The notes beneath the pieces are model-generated. The model saw nothing but the letters and a program-made list of their open reading frames with translations, made no database searches and had not been told where the DNA came from. Both the position numbers and the translations under genes were made by a program. Source: Muricoccus nepalensis (GTDB lineage Bacteria; Pseudomonadota; Alphaproteobacteria; Acetobacterales; Acetobacteraceae). From it: a stretch of 64,000 nucleotides of DNA. The stretch is taken from NCBI RefSeq assembly GCF_006438825.1, contig NZ_RCZP01000023.1:1-64000 (forward strand), written 5' to 3'. Shown here piece by piece: positions 22,446 through 30,617 of this stretch (position 1 is the stretch's first letter; each line of letters opens with the position of its first letter).

Positions 22446-23453
22446 CTAGCGCGCGGCGCCGAGCACCTTCTCCCGCATGCCGTCGATGAAGTTGAGCATC
22501 CAGCGCGTGTAGTCCGTCGCCTCCGGCACGGAGCCGCCCACGGTCTCGAGCGACAGGTCCGCGAGGCGCGCGCGCACGGCCGGCGCCCGCGCTGCGCGGT
22601 CGTAGGCGGCGTTCACCTGCGCGACCACGCCGGGCGGCGTGCCGCCGGGGGCGAAGAGGATGATGCCCATGTTGAAGCCGAGGTCGGGGTAGCCGGCCTC
22701 CGCGATGGTCGGCACCTCCGGAAGCTGCGGGATGCGCTCGGGCGAGAGCACGGCGAGCGCCTTCAGCCGCCCGGCCTGCACGTGCGGCAGGAGGAGCGCC
22801 GTCGGCTGCACCACGTAGGAGACCCGGCCCGAGAGAAGGTCCGAGGTGAAGTCGCCGCGGTAGGGCACGTGCACCGCCTCGAAGCCGAGCCGCTGGCTGA
22901 GGCGGGCGGGGACGAGGTGGAACAGGGTGCCCACCCCGAAGGAGGCGTAGTTGAGCTCGCCCGAGCGCGCCCGCCCGACGCGGGCGAGGTCGGCGATCGT
23001 GTTCACGCCGAGGTCCGGGTTGGCGACGACCATCCAGTGGTCGCGCGTGGCGCGGGAGATCGGCGTGAAGTCGGTGAAGGGGTCCATCGGCGAACGCCCC
23101 GCGAGGAGGAAGGAGTGGACGATGGCGTCCACCCCGCCCATGAACAGCGTGTGCCCGTCCGCCGGCGAGCGCGCCGCGGCCTCGACGGCGATGATGCTGG
23201 CCGCGCCCGGCCGGTTGTCCACGACGACGGGCTGGCCGAGCGCCTCCGCCATTCCCTCCGAGACCGCGCGCGCGGTGAGGTCGATCGTGCCGACGCCGGG
23301 GGCCACGCCGACGATGATGCGGACGGGGCGCGTCGCGTAGCCGCGGCCGGGTGCGGCGGGCTGGGGAGCGGCGGGTTGCGAGGCGGCGGGATGGGCCAAG
23401 CCGGCCGCCGTCAGGAGGGCGGGCGCGGCGCCGAGGATCGTTCGCCTCTGCAT
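22446..23453 (-). CDS. Bug/TctC-family periplasmic solute-binding protein
   Basis: The 335-residue product begins with a signal peptide (MQRRTILGAAPALLTAAGLA). It then shows the Bug-family core: VRIIVGVAPG, VVVDNRPGAAS, GVGTLFHLVPARLSQRLG and PEVPTIAEAGYPDLGFNM. Such proteins bind carboxylates for tripartite tricarboxylate transporters or act as solute sensors. No TctA/TctB membrane genes are in the window, so it is an orphan. The start at 23453 is preceded by AAGGAAAC and opens the signal peptide. The longer frame upstream is low-complexity. Confidence 0.9.
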   Translation of the reverse strand: MQRRTILGAAPALLTAAGLAHPAASQPAAPQPAAPGRGYATRPVRIIVGVAPGVGTIDLTARAVSEGMAEALGQPVVVDNRPGAASIIAVEAAARSPADGHTLFMGGVDAIVHSFLLAGRSPMDPFTDFTPISRATRDHWMVVANPDLGVNTIADLARVGRARSGELNYASFGVGTLFHLVPARLSQRLGFEAVHVPYRGDFTSDLLSGRVSYVVQPTALLLPHVQAGRLKALAVLSPERIPQLPEVPTIAEAGYPDLGFNMGIILFAPGGTPPGVVAQVNAAYDRAARAPAVRARLADLSLETVGGSVPEATDYTRWMLNFIDGMREKVLGAAR

Positions 23454-23582
23454 GGTTCGTTTCCTTGCGGCGCGGCGCGGCGCCGCGGCTCCCGGCCAGC
23501 TTAGGCAGCGCCGCCGGGACGGCCAACCGGGAAGCGCGCCGCCCGGCCGCGGGGGGCGCGCGAATTTGCGGCCGGACGGGCG

Positions 23583-23599
23583 GGCCTTTATGAAAGGCC
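23583..23599. repeat. Inverted repeat upstream of the histidine kinase
   Basis: GGCCTTT (23583-23589) and AAAGGCC (23593-23599) are perfect inverted copies 3 nt apart. They lie in the divergent region between the Bug gene and the kinase and could be an operator or an RNA hairpin. Confidence 0.4.
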
Positions 23600-23698
23600 G
23601 TCGGCGTCGCTCGCCGCCCTCGATCTCTGCCATGGGGAACGTCGCTGTCGAACAGGGGACCGGCCGCGGGGCGCTTCGTCTTCCGCACGCTCGCGGCC

Positions 23699-25528
23699 AT
23701 GGCCGTGCTCGTCCCGGCGCTTGCCCTCGCCGGCGGCGCCTGGTGGTCCTGGCGGAACGTGCAGGCGGCGGCGCGATCCCGCGTGGAGCGGACGGTCGGC
23801 GTGCTGCACGAGCACGCGCTCCGCTCCTTCGAGACGCAGAACGCGCTTCTGACCACGCTGCAGTGGAACACGCGGGCCCTGTCCTGGCCTGAGATCGCGG
23901 CCAGCGCGGAGATCGCCGACCTGGCCGCGCACCTCGCCCGCAGCACGCCGGGCACGAGCGCGATCGGCATGGTGGACCCGGACGGCCGCGTCGTGCAGAT
24001 CACCTCCTCGCCCTTCCCGCCGTCGCCGATCAGCTTCGCGGACCGCGACTACATCCAGGCGCAGCGCGGCCCCTCCGCCGGGCTTTTCATCTCCGCCCCC
24101 CTCACCGGCCGGATCAGCGGGCGGGCGGTCTTCAATTACAGCCTTCCGCATCTCGGCCCCGACGGGCGGCCGGACGGCGGCGCCATGTGGGCGACCTTCC
24201 CGATCCGGGAGTTCGAGGCCTTCTACCGCTCCCTCGCCGAGAACCCGCGCGACGTGATCGCGCTGCTGCGGCGGGAGGACGGCGTCATCCTCGCCCGCCA
24301 CCCGCCGGCGCCGCCGGGCCAGCGCGTGCCCCGCGGCACCGCGGGGATGGCGGCGGTGGAGGCGGCCGGCGGCAGCCCCGGGCGCGTCGGCTTCGCCGAG
24401 GACACCTCGGTGGTGGACGGCCTCTGGCGCCTCTACGCCGCCACCCCCGTCCGCGACCTGCCGGTCGCGGTGGTCTACGGCCTGAGCCCCGACGGGCCGC
24501 GGGCGGAGTGGCTGCGGCAGGTTTCCACCATGGCGGCCGTCGCCGCGGTGGCGTCGCTCCTGCTTCTCTGGGCCGCCTGGTACGCCGCGCGGGTGGCCGG
24601 GCGCGGCACCCTGGCCCTGGCGCGCGAGCGCGACGCCCTCGCCCTCGTGCGGGACGAGGCGGAGCAGCGCGGGCGGGCGGAGGCGGCGATGCGCGAGAGC
24701 CAGCGGATGGGCGCGCTCGGCCAGGTGGCCGCCGGCGTCGCGCACGACTTCCGCAACACCGTGCAGGCGGTGACCGGCGGGACGCTGCTGGCCCGCCAGG
24801 CCCTCAAGCGCGGCGACGCGGCGGGCGCGGACGCGCTGCTGGCGATGATCGCGGACGCCGCCCGGCGCGGCGGCGCGCTGACCGAGCGCATGGTGGCGGC
24901 CGCGCGCCGGGCCTCCCGCGCGCCCGGCCAGGAGGCGGGCGAGGCCGCGCTGGACCCGGTCGCGGCCATCGAGGCGACCGCGGCGCTCCTGGAGCGCTCG
25001 CTGTCGCCGACGCACCACCTCCGCCTCGCCATCGACCGCGAGGGCCTGCCCGCGCGGGTGCGCGGGGAGGCCGCCGAGCTCGAGGCCGCGCTGCTAAACC
25101 TCGTGGCCAACGCGCGGGACGCCATGCCGGGCGGCGGGGAGATCGTCCTGTCCGCCCGGGCCGACCTCGCCGGTCCCGCCGAGCCGGGTTCCGTGGAGGC
25201 CGGCGCCGGGGTGCCGCCGCCGGCCGCGCTGCGCCCCGGCCGCTACGCCCGCATCGAGGTGGCGGACACCGGCATCGGCATGGACGCGGCGACGCTCGCC
25301 CGCGCGCGGGAGGCCTTCTTCACCACCAAGCGCGACGGCAAGGGCACCGGCCTCGGCCTCGCGACCGCCAGCGCCTTCGCCGGGGAGGCGGGCGGCGCCC
25401 TCGAGGTCACGAGCCCCGGCCTGGGGCGCGGCGCCAGCGTCGTCCTCTGGCTGCCGGAGGCCGAGGCGGCGGCGGGGCCCGGTGCCCTGGCCGCCCGGCC
25501 GGAAGCGGGACGCCCGGAGCCGGCTTGA
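23699..25528 (+). CDS. Membrane-bound sensor histidine kinase
   Basis: The 609-residue product has an N-terminal membrane segment, then a periplasmic sensor of about 250 residues with a Cache-like pattern (ADRDYIQAQRG near 117, a second lobe with LWRLYAATPV). A second membrane segment (VAAVASLLLLWAAWYAA, about 280) and a linker helix lead to the kinase core. This has the phospho-acceptor in GVAHDFRN (H349), an N box in NLVANARDAMPGG (about 468) and glycine boxes VADTGIGM and GTGLGLATA. It lacks a receiver domain and no response regulator is adjacent. The first in-frame ATG sits inside the membrane segment, so the true start may be slightly upstream, for example a CTG at 23645. Confidence 0.88.
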   Translation: MAVLVPALALAGGAWWSWRNVQAAARSRVERTVGVLHEHALRSFETQNALLTTLQWNTRALSWPEIAASAEIADLAAHLARSTPGTSAIGMVDPDGRVVQITSSPFPPSPISFADRDYIQAQRGPSAGLFISAPLTGRISGRAVFNYSLPHLGPDGRPDGGAMWATFPIREFEAFYRSLAENPRDVIALLRREDGVILARHPPAPPGQRVPRGTAGMAAVEAAGGSPGRVGFAEDTSVVDGLWRLYAATPVRDLPVAVVYGLSPDGPRAEWLRQVSTMAAVAAVASLLLLWAAWYAARVAGRGTLALARERDALALVRDEAEQRGRAEAAMRESQRMGALGQVAAGVAHDFRNTVQAVTGGTLLARQALKRGDAAGADALLAMIADAARRGGALTERMVAAARRASRAPGQEAGEAALDPVAAIEATAALLERSLSPTHHLRLAIDREGLPARVRGEAAELEAALLNLVANARDAMPGGGEIVLSARADLAGPAEPGSVEAGAGVPPPAALRPGRYARIEVADTGIGMDAATLARAREAFFTTKRDGKGTGLGLATASAFAGEAGGALEVTSPGLGRGASVVLWLPEAEAAAGPGALAARPEAGRPEPA

Positions 25529-25582
25529 CGCGCCGCGGGCGAGGCCCGCCGGCCATCGCGCAGTGCGGCCTTCCGGCTTTCC

Positions 25583-26554
25583 TCAGGCGTAGCGCAGCCT
25601 GGCCCGGCCGGCGCCGAGCCGGGCCGTGAGCCAGCGCGTGACGGGCTTCTCGACGCCCGCGTGGAGGAGCCAGCCCGCGGCGACGCAGGCCGCGACCACG
25701 ATCGGCAGCGCGACCAGCGCGGGCAGCGAGAGCAGCGGCGGCCGGATCGCGTGCAGGACCAGCACGTGGCTCAGGTAGAGCGCGTAGGACGCGTTGCCGA
25801 GCGCGAGCAGGGGTGCGAGGCGGGGCAGCCGGCCGGACGCCTCCAGCCCGAGCGCCCCGGCGACGACCAGGGCGGCCGGGACGCCCCAGACCAGCCAGCG
25901 CCAGGTCGTCGGCTCCTGCGCCAGCCCGAGCTGGGCGGCCAGGAAGGCGAGGCCCATCGGCAGCAGCGGCGCAGCGGACCGCAGGAGGCCGCGGCGCCAC
26001 GCCTTGCAGAGCCAGATGCCCGCGAGGAACTCGAGGAGGAGCGAGCTCACGACGCTCGTCGGCGAGTTGACGCCGGGGTGCAGGATGGCGCCGGCCACGC
26101 CGAGCGCGGCCAGCGCGAGGGTCACCGCGGCCAGCCGGCGGGCCGGCGCCACGAGGAGGGAGAGGGCGAAGATCGCGTAGAAGAAGGCCTCGAAGTTGAG
26201 CGTCCAGCCGACGATGACGACGGGATAGCCGGGGCCGTCCGGCCCGACATGCGGCCAGAAGAGGAGGGACTGCGCGATGTGCGGAAGGTCGGTCATCCGA
26301 CGCTCGGCCACGGTGAGGAGCGTCACGATCCAGTAGAGCGGCACGACCCGCAGCGCGCGGGCGCGGAGGAAGGCGAGCGGCGTCTGATCGTCCCGGCCGA
26401 CATAGGCCATGATGAAGCCGCTGATCACGAAGAAGAGGTCCACCCCCGAGGCTCCCAGCCCGGTCGGCGTCCAGTTCGTGTGATGGACGACCACCCCGAG
26501 CGCCGCCAATCCGCGAAGGTACTGAATGGACAGGAGAACGGGCGTCTGCGGCAT
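25583..26554 (-). CDS. Acyltransferase family 3 (OafA/ExoZ-type) membrane protein
   Basis: The 323-residue product has about ten membrane segments. It opens with the family motif SIQYLRGLAALGVVVHHT (about 9-26, with the catalytic-type His), followed by GVDLFFVISGFIM (about 37). These enzymes O-acetylate or O-succinylate polysaccharides, lipids or antibiotics at the inner membrane. The LRGLAALGVVVHH opening is most like ExoZ-type exopolysaccharide acetyltransferases. No glycan cluster is next to it, so the acceptor is unknown. A promoter-like pair lies about 100 nt upstream. Confidence 0.85.
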   Translation of the reverse strand: MPQTPVLLSIQYLRGLAALGVVVHHTNWTPTGLGASGVDLFFVISGFIMAYVGRDDQTPLAFLRARALRVVPLYWIVTLLTVAERRMTDLPHIAQSLLFWPHVGPDGPGYPVVIVGWTLNFEAFFYAIFALSLLVAPARRLAAVTLALAALGVAGAILHPGVNSPTSVVSSLLLEFLAGIWLCKAWRRGLLRSAAPLLPMGLAFLAAQLGLAQEPTTWRWLVWGVPAALVVAGALGLEASGRLPRLAPLLALGNASYALYLSHVLVLHAIRPPLLSLPALVALPIVVAACVAAGWLLHAGVEKPVTRWLTARLGAGRARLRYA

Positions 26555-26656
26555 GGATCATTCCTGCGGCGGACGCGGGGTGACGCCCTGGTGTCGGGGG
26601 CGGCGGCGCGCCGCCGGGCCGGCCGGGGCGAGGCGCCCGGGCGTGAACGGCCGGCT

Positions 26657-26685
26657 GCCATAGGGGTATGCGGCCGGCGCGGCAA
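26657..26685 (-). promoter_or_regulatory. Predicted promoter of the acyltransferase gene
   Basis: On the minus strand TTGCCG (26685-26680) is followed after 17 nt by TATGGC (26662-26657). With a one-base shift it reads CTATGG at 16 nt, the same CTAnnn type as other promoters here. The leader would be about 95 nt. Confidence 0.35.
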
Positions 26686-26744
26686 CCCACCCCCCTCCCC
26701 GCTGGCCCTGGATCGGGCTCGGGATCGGCCCCCGGACCCGGCGC

Positions 26745-28568
26745 CTAGAGCGGCGCGCAGGCCCCCCGCAGCCAGGCCGCCGCCGCCTCGTCCAGGCCGG
26801 GCAGGACCTCGTCCAGCACCCGCGCGTGGTAGGCGTCTATCCAGGCCCGCTCCGACGGGACGAGGGCGGCGGGGTCGATCAGCGCGCGCTCGAGCGGCGC
26901 GAGGGTGAGGGTCTCGAAGCGCAGCCAGGGGCGCGGGCCCGGCACGCCCTCGTCCGGGCGCACGAGGAGGAGGTTCTCGATCCGGATGCCGTAGGCGCCC
27001 GGACGGTAGAAGCCCGGCTCGTCCGAGAGGATCATCCCCTCCCGCAGCGGCACGTTGGCGGCGTTGCGCGAGAAGGCGGCCGGCCCTTCGTGGACCGAGA
27101 GGAAGGCGCCGACGCCGTGGCCGGTGCCGTGGTCGTAGTCGAGCCCGGCCTCCCAGAGCGGGCGGCGCGCGATCGCGTCGAGGTGCGGGCCGGCGACCCC
27201 CGCAGGGAAGCGCGTGGCCGCCAGCGCGACCATACCGCGCAGCACGAGGGTGTAGCGCGCGCTGAGCTCGGCGGGTGGCGCGCCCGGCCCCACCCAGAGG
27301 GTGCGGGTGACGTCGGTGGTGCCGTCCAGGTACTGCCCGCCGCTGTCGATGAGGAAGGATTCGTCCGGCCGCACCGCGCGGTTCGTGGCAGGGGTGGCGC
27401 GGTAGTGGATGATCGCGCCGTGCTCCCCCGCGCCGACGATGGCGGGGAAGGATTCCGCGCGGAAGCGCTCCTCCTCCCCCCGGAAGGCGAGGAGGCGCGC
27501 CGCGACGTCCATCTCGGTCAGCGCGCCGCGCGGGGCCTCGGCCGCGAACCAGGCGAGGAAGCGGGCCAGCGCCCGGGCGTCGCGACGGTGCGCGGCGCGG
27601 GCGCCCTCCTGCTCGGCGGCCGTCTTGGTGGCGCGCGGCAGGCGGACGGGGTCTGGCGCGAGCGCGACCTCCACGCCCGCGGCGCGGAGGGTGTCGGCGA
27701 ACCAGGCGGGCGTCGCCTCGGGGTCGAGGCGGACGGTGCGGCCCTGGAGCGCGGCCAGCGCCCCCGCCAGCGCCGCGCGCGGCTCGACCGAGACCGCGTT
27801 GCCGAGGGTCGCCCGCAGCGCCGGCCCGGCCTTGGCGGGGTCCATGAAGAGGGTGACGGACCCGTCGTCCCGGAGAAGCGCGAAGGCGAGGGCGAGCGGG
27901 GTGTGGCCGAGGTCGCCGCCCCGCATGTTCAGCAGCCAGGCGACGGAGTGCGCGTCGGCCAGCACCGCCGCCCCCTGCCCGGCTTCCCGCAGGACGCGCG
28001 CGATCTCCTCGCGCTTCTCGGCGGAGGAGCGGCCGGCGAATTCCTCCGGCCAGGGCTCGGCCGGGGCGGAGGGCGCCGCCGGCCGGTCCGTCCAGGCGGC
28101 GTCGAGCGGGTTGGCGGGGAGTGGGACGAGGACGGCGCCGGAGGCGGTCAGCCGGTCGAGCGCGGCCTGGGGATGCAGCCAGGGGTCGTAGCCGACCCGC
28201 CGCCCCGCCGCGTGCTCCCGCAGCCAGTCCACCGGCGGCTGCTCCGTCAGGTGCCGGCGCTCCCAGAGGGCCGGGTCGGTCTCCTGGGCGAGCTGGGTGG
28301 TGTAGCGGCCGTCGGAGAAGACCGCCGCGCGGTCGGGCAGGACGATCGCGAGCCCGGCCGAGCCGGTGAAGCCCGTCAGCCAGGCGAGGCGCTCGCCGGA
28401 GGGGGGGACGTATTCGCCGAGGTACTCGTCGGCGCGGGGGATGATAAATCCTTCCACTCCCGCCCGGGCGAGCTCCTCGCGCAGATTCGCGAGGCGGTTT
28501 GCGTACGAAGATGTGAAGAGTTGGTTACTCAAGACATAGTTCCCCAGACCTCCATGCTTTCCTCGCAT
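26745..28568 (-). CDS. M24B-family Xaa-Pro aminopeptidase
   Basis: The product (607 residues from the ATG at 28568) is a long cytoplasmic aminopeptidase P. It has two N-terminal creatinase-like domains and a C-terminal pita-bread metallopeptidase domain. The metal ligands are visible in order: two Asp in DSGGQYLDGTTDVTRT (about 400), His in GTGHGVGAFLSVHEGP (about 484), and two Glu in SDEPGFYRPGAYGIRIEN (about 510). A TTG at 28532 would start the protein at LSNQLFTSSYANRL and is an alternative start. The first 25 codons are strikingly AT-rich compared with the rest. Confidence 0.92.
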   Translation of the reverse strand: MRGKHGGLGNYVLSNQLFTSSYANRLANLREELARAGVEGFIIPRADEYLGEYVPPSGERLAWLTGFTGSAGLAIVLPDRAAVFSDGRYTTQLAQETDPALWERRHLTEQPPVDWLREHAAGRRVGYDPWLHPQAALDRLTASGAVLVPLPANPLDAAWTDRPAAPSAPAEPWPEEFAGRSSAEKREEIARVLREAGQGAAVLADAHSVAWLLNMRGGDLGHTPLALAFALLRDDGSVTLFMDPAKAGPALRATLGNAVSVEPRAALAGALAALQGRTVRLDPEATPAWFADTLRAAGVEVALAPDPVRLPRATKTAAEQEGARAAHRRDARALARFLAWFAAEAPRGALTEMDVAARLLAFRGEEERFRAESFPAIVGAGEHGAIIHYRATPATNRAVRPDESFLIDSGGQYLDGTTDVTRTLWVGPGAPPAELSARYTLVLRGMVALAATRFPAGVAGPHLDAIARRPLWEAGLDYDHGTGHGVGAFLSVHEGPAAFSRNAANVPLREGMILSDEPGFYRPGAYGIRIENLLLVRPDEGVPGPRPWLRFETLTLAPLERALIDPAALVPSERAWIDAYHARVLDEVLPGLDEAAAAWLRGACAPL

Positions 28569-28611
28569 GGCTCCAACACATGAACAGCGCGCCATTCGTG
28601 ACGGCAGCGAC

Positions 28612-28621
28612 CTTATATACT
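28612..28621. promoter_or_regulatory. AT-rich -10 region between M24 and DUF1127 genes
   Basis: CTTATATACT is the most AT-rich block in this divergent region. On the plus strand TATACT (28616-28621) matches five of six bases of a -10 box for the DUF1127 gene. On the minus strand TATATA could serve the M24 gene. No clear -35 was found for either direction. Confidence 0.35.
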
Positions 28622-28694
28622 CGCCACACGAGACGGGCGGGCAGCGGGAACATGGGTTCCTGCGGGACGCCGCCCTCGACACGGACAGCAAGCA

Positions 28695-29066
28695 ATGAAC
28701 CCCCGCATCTCCCAGGCGCACAACCCCGCGCCGATGATGCCCTACCCCGCCAACCTCCCCGCGATCAGCCAGCGGGAGCTCCTGCGCCAGGCGAACGAGT
28801 CCCGCAACGCGGTCGTCGCCTCCGGCCTGCAGCGCATGGTGGCCGGCTTCGCCGCCTGGATCCAGCGCCGCCGCGCCGAGGCCGAGCTGCTCGCCCTGAG
28901 CGACCGCGAGCTGGCCGACATCGGCATCAACCGGAGCGAGATCCGCTACGTCCTCGACGGCCGCATGCAGCCCGCGCGCGAGGCGCCCGCGCCCCGCGCC
29001 GCCCAGGCGCCCGCCTCCGTCCCGGCCGCGGCCAACGACCAGTCCCGGAAGACCGCGGCCGCCTGA
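28695..29066 (+). CDS. DUF1127-containing small protein
   Basis: The 123-residue protein has a central DUF1127 module. It consists of a basic helix AWIQRRRAEAELLALSDREL (about 55-74) followed by ADIGINRSEIRYVLDG. The remainder is an unstructured N-terminus and an Ala/Pro-rich tail. In other alphaproteobacteria, DUF1127 proteins are small basic, arginine-rich factors. Some have been linked to RNA turnover and to phosphate or stress responses. A role here is not shown. It is longer than the common 45-70 residue forms because of its tails. Confidence 0.85.
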   Translation: MNPRISQAHNPAPMMPYPANLPAISQRELLRQANESRNAVVASGLQRMVAGFAAWIQRRRAEAELLALSDRELADIGINRSEIRYVLDGRMQPAREAPAPRAAQAPASVPAAANDQSRKTAAA

Positions 29067-29086
29067 GGCCCGCTTCCTTATTACCG

Positions 29087-29107
29087 GGACGGCCCGCGCG
29101 GCCGTCC
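29087..29107 (+). terminator. Hairpin after the DUF1127 gene
   Basis: GGACGGCC (29087-29094) pairs perfectly with GGCCGTCC (29100-29107) over the loop CGCGC, 20 nt after the stop. There is no T-tract. Confidence 0.4.
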
Positions 29108-29191
29108 TGATGCCCGGCCCGCGCGGCGTCCCCTTCCGGGGCGCCCCCGCGGGCCGGTGCTGTTTTGGGCGTTTGGTGTTTTGGGCCCCTG

Positions 29192-29220
29192 CTGTCTCGG
29201 GCGCCCGCCCGCTGCTAGTC
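29192..29220 (+). promoter_or_regulatory. Predicted promoter of the outer-membrane protein gene
   Basis: CTGTCT (29192-29197) and CTAGTC (29215-29220) are 17 nt apart. The ATG of a five-codon leader ORF begins 9 nt after the second box. Confidence 0.4.
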
Positions 29221-29229
29221 TGTGCGGGC

Positions 29230-29247
29230 ATGACGCGTCGCCGATGA
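29230..29247 (+). CDS. Five-codon leader ORF (MTRRR) overlapping the next start
   Basis: ATG at 29230 opens a reading frame of five codons encoding Met-Thr-Arg-Arg-Arg. Its TGA (29245-29247) overlaps the ATG at 29244 of the outer-membrane protein gene as ATGA. The predicted transcription start falls at or next to its ATG. This suggests a leaderless mini-ORF coupled to the main gene. It is a prediction from arrangement only. Confidence 0.3.
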   Translation: MTRRR

Positions 29248-30614
29248 CCGCCGCCGGGATGAAGACCGCCGGGGGGAACGCCGCCCAGGCCGACGCCCGC
29301 CGGATCAACGCCTTCCGGGCCAGCGCCCTCGGGCGCCGCCCCCGCCGGGCACCGGTTCCCGGATGGGCCGCTGCCCTCCTGGCCGCCCTTCTCCTCCTGC
29401 CCGCCGCTGCCTCGGCGCAGTCGCGCTCCCGCGGGCGCGCCGCCGCGCAGCTTCGCCAGGCGCCGCCCGAGGACCCCGACGAGGCCTCGACGGACCTCAC
29501 CGCCCCCACCGGCACCCTCGGCTCCGCCCTCACCCTCGAGCGCCGCAGCGGCCGGAACGGGCGCGGCGCGGCGAACGAGCCCTCCACCACCACCATCCTC
29601 GGCGCGCGGGTCGGCCTGCCCGAGGGGTTCGCGGTCCACACCACCCTCCACGCCGAGCCGCTGGATCCGCTGGGCCTGGAGCGGACGCGCCTGCCGGAGC
29701 ACGCGGTGTGGGTCGAGACGCTGAACCTTCGCTGGCAGCGCGGCCCGCTGGTCGTCTTCGGCGGCAAGATCCACCCCCGCTTCGGCGCCGCCTGGTTCCG
29801 CGTGCCGGGCCTCTACGGCGCCGACCTCGCGGGGGACTACGAGCTTCGCGAGAAGCTCGGCGGCGGCGTCGAACTGGACCTGGAGGACGTCTTCGGCCTG
29901 CCCGACGCCCTCGGCGGGCACGAGTTCCGGGTCGAGGGCTTCCAGGCCGACACGACGGACCTCTCGGGCGGCCTGTTCCGCCCCCGCTGGGCCGAGACCG
30001 TCACCGCCACCGACCCGGCGACGGGGGCGACCAGCCTCGCGACCCTGCGCCACCGCCGGAACAGCCGCGCCCTCGGGGGCGCGGACAACCGGCCGGGGCT
30101 GGCGGGCCTCACCGCCTCCCTCGTCGGCACGGGGATCGACCTGCCGGGCGACGCGGGCCTCGGCTACAGCGCGGCGCTCTCCCTCCGCCAGCCCGGGGAG
30201 GACGCCACGGGGGCCGGGCGCGGGCGCCGGGAGCGGGGGGCGACCGCCGCCCTCTTCGGCGAGTTCGGGCTGCCGCTCGGCCTCCGCCTGCTGCCGCTGG
30301 TGGAGGTGGCGGCGCAGGAGGCGGCCGGCGGCTTCGCGGGCAGCCGGGCGGCCTGGCTCACGGGGGCGGTGACGCTGCGCCGCGGGCCGGTCGCGGCCAG
30401 TCTCGTCGAGATGCGGCGGCGGGTGAGCGACCAGGCCGCCGGCCGCGCCTTCTGGCGGGAGCGGGCGGTGAACCTGACGCTCGACCTCGGCGCGCTGAGC
30501 GGCCTCGCGGCCCTGGCGCCGGTCTCCCTCAGCCTCGACGCGCGACGGGCGGCGCAGGGGGGGCAGCGGCTGACGGACCTCGCGGCGGGGCTGGTCGTCA
30601 GCCTTTCCTTCTAG
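29244..30614 (+). CDS. Predicted outer-membrane beta-barrel protein of unknown function
   Basis: The 456-residue product (or 451 from the ATG at 29259) has a long basic N-region of about 35 residues and a hydrophobic signal core (AALLAALLLLPAAASAQS). The rest is a series of alternating hydrophobic/polar strands. Examples are FAVHTTLHAEPL, LRWQRGPLVVFGGKI and GHEFRVEGFQADTTDLS. It ends in VVSLSF, and a C-terminal Phe is the usual signal for Bam-dependent insertion. The protein resembles porin-like proteins in overall pattern but I do not recognise a named family. It converges on prmA with a 3-nt gap. Confidence 0.65.
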   Translation: MTAAGMKTAGGNAAQADARRINAFRASALGRRPRRAPVPGWAAALLAALLLLPAAASAQSRSRGRAAAQLRQAPPEDPDEASTDLTAPTGTLGSALTLERRSGRNGRGAANEPSTTTILGARVGLPEGFAVHTTLHAEPLDPLGLERTRLPEHAVWVETLNLRWQRGPLVVFGGKIHPRFGAAWFRVPGLYGADLAGDYELREKLGGGVELDLEDVFGLPDALGGHEFRVEGFQADTTDLSGGLFRPRWAETVTATDPATGATSLATLRHRRNSRALGGADNRPGLAGLTASLVGTGIDLPGDAGLGYSAALSLRQPGEDATGAGRGRRERGATAALFGEFGLPLGLRLLPLVEVAAQEAAGGFAGSRAAWLTGAVTLRRGPVAASLVEMRRRVSDQAAGRAFWRERAVNLTLDLGALSGLAALAPVSLSLDARRAAQGGQRLTDLAAGLVVSLSF

Positions 30615-30617
30615 GCC

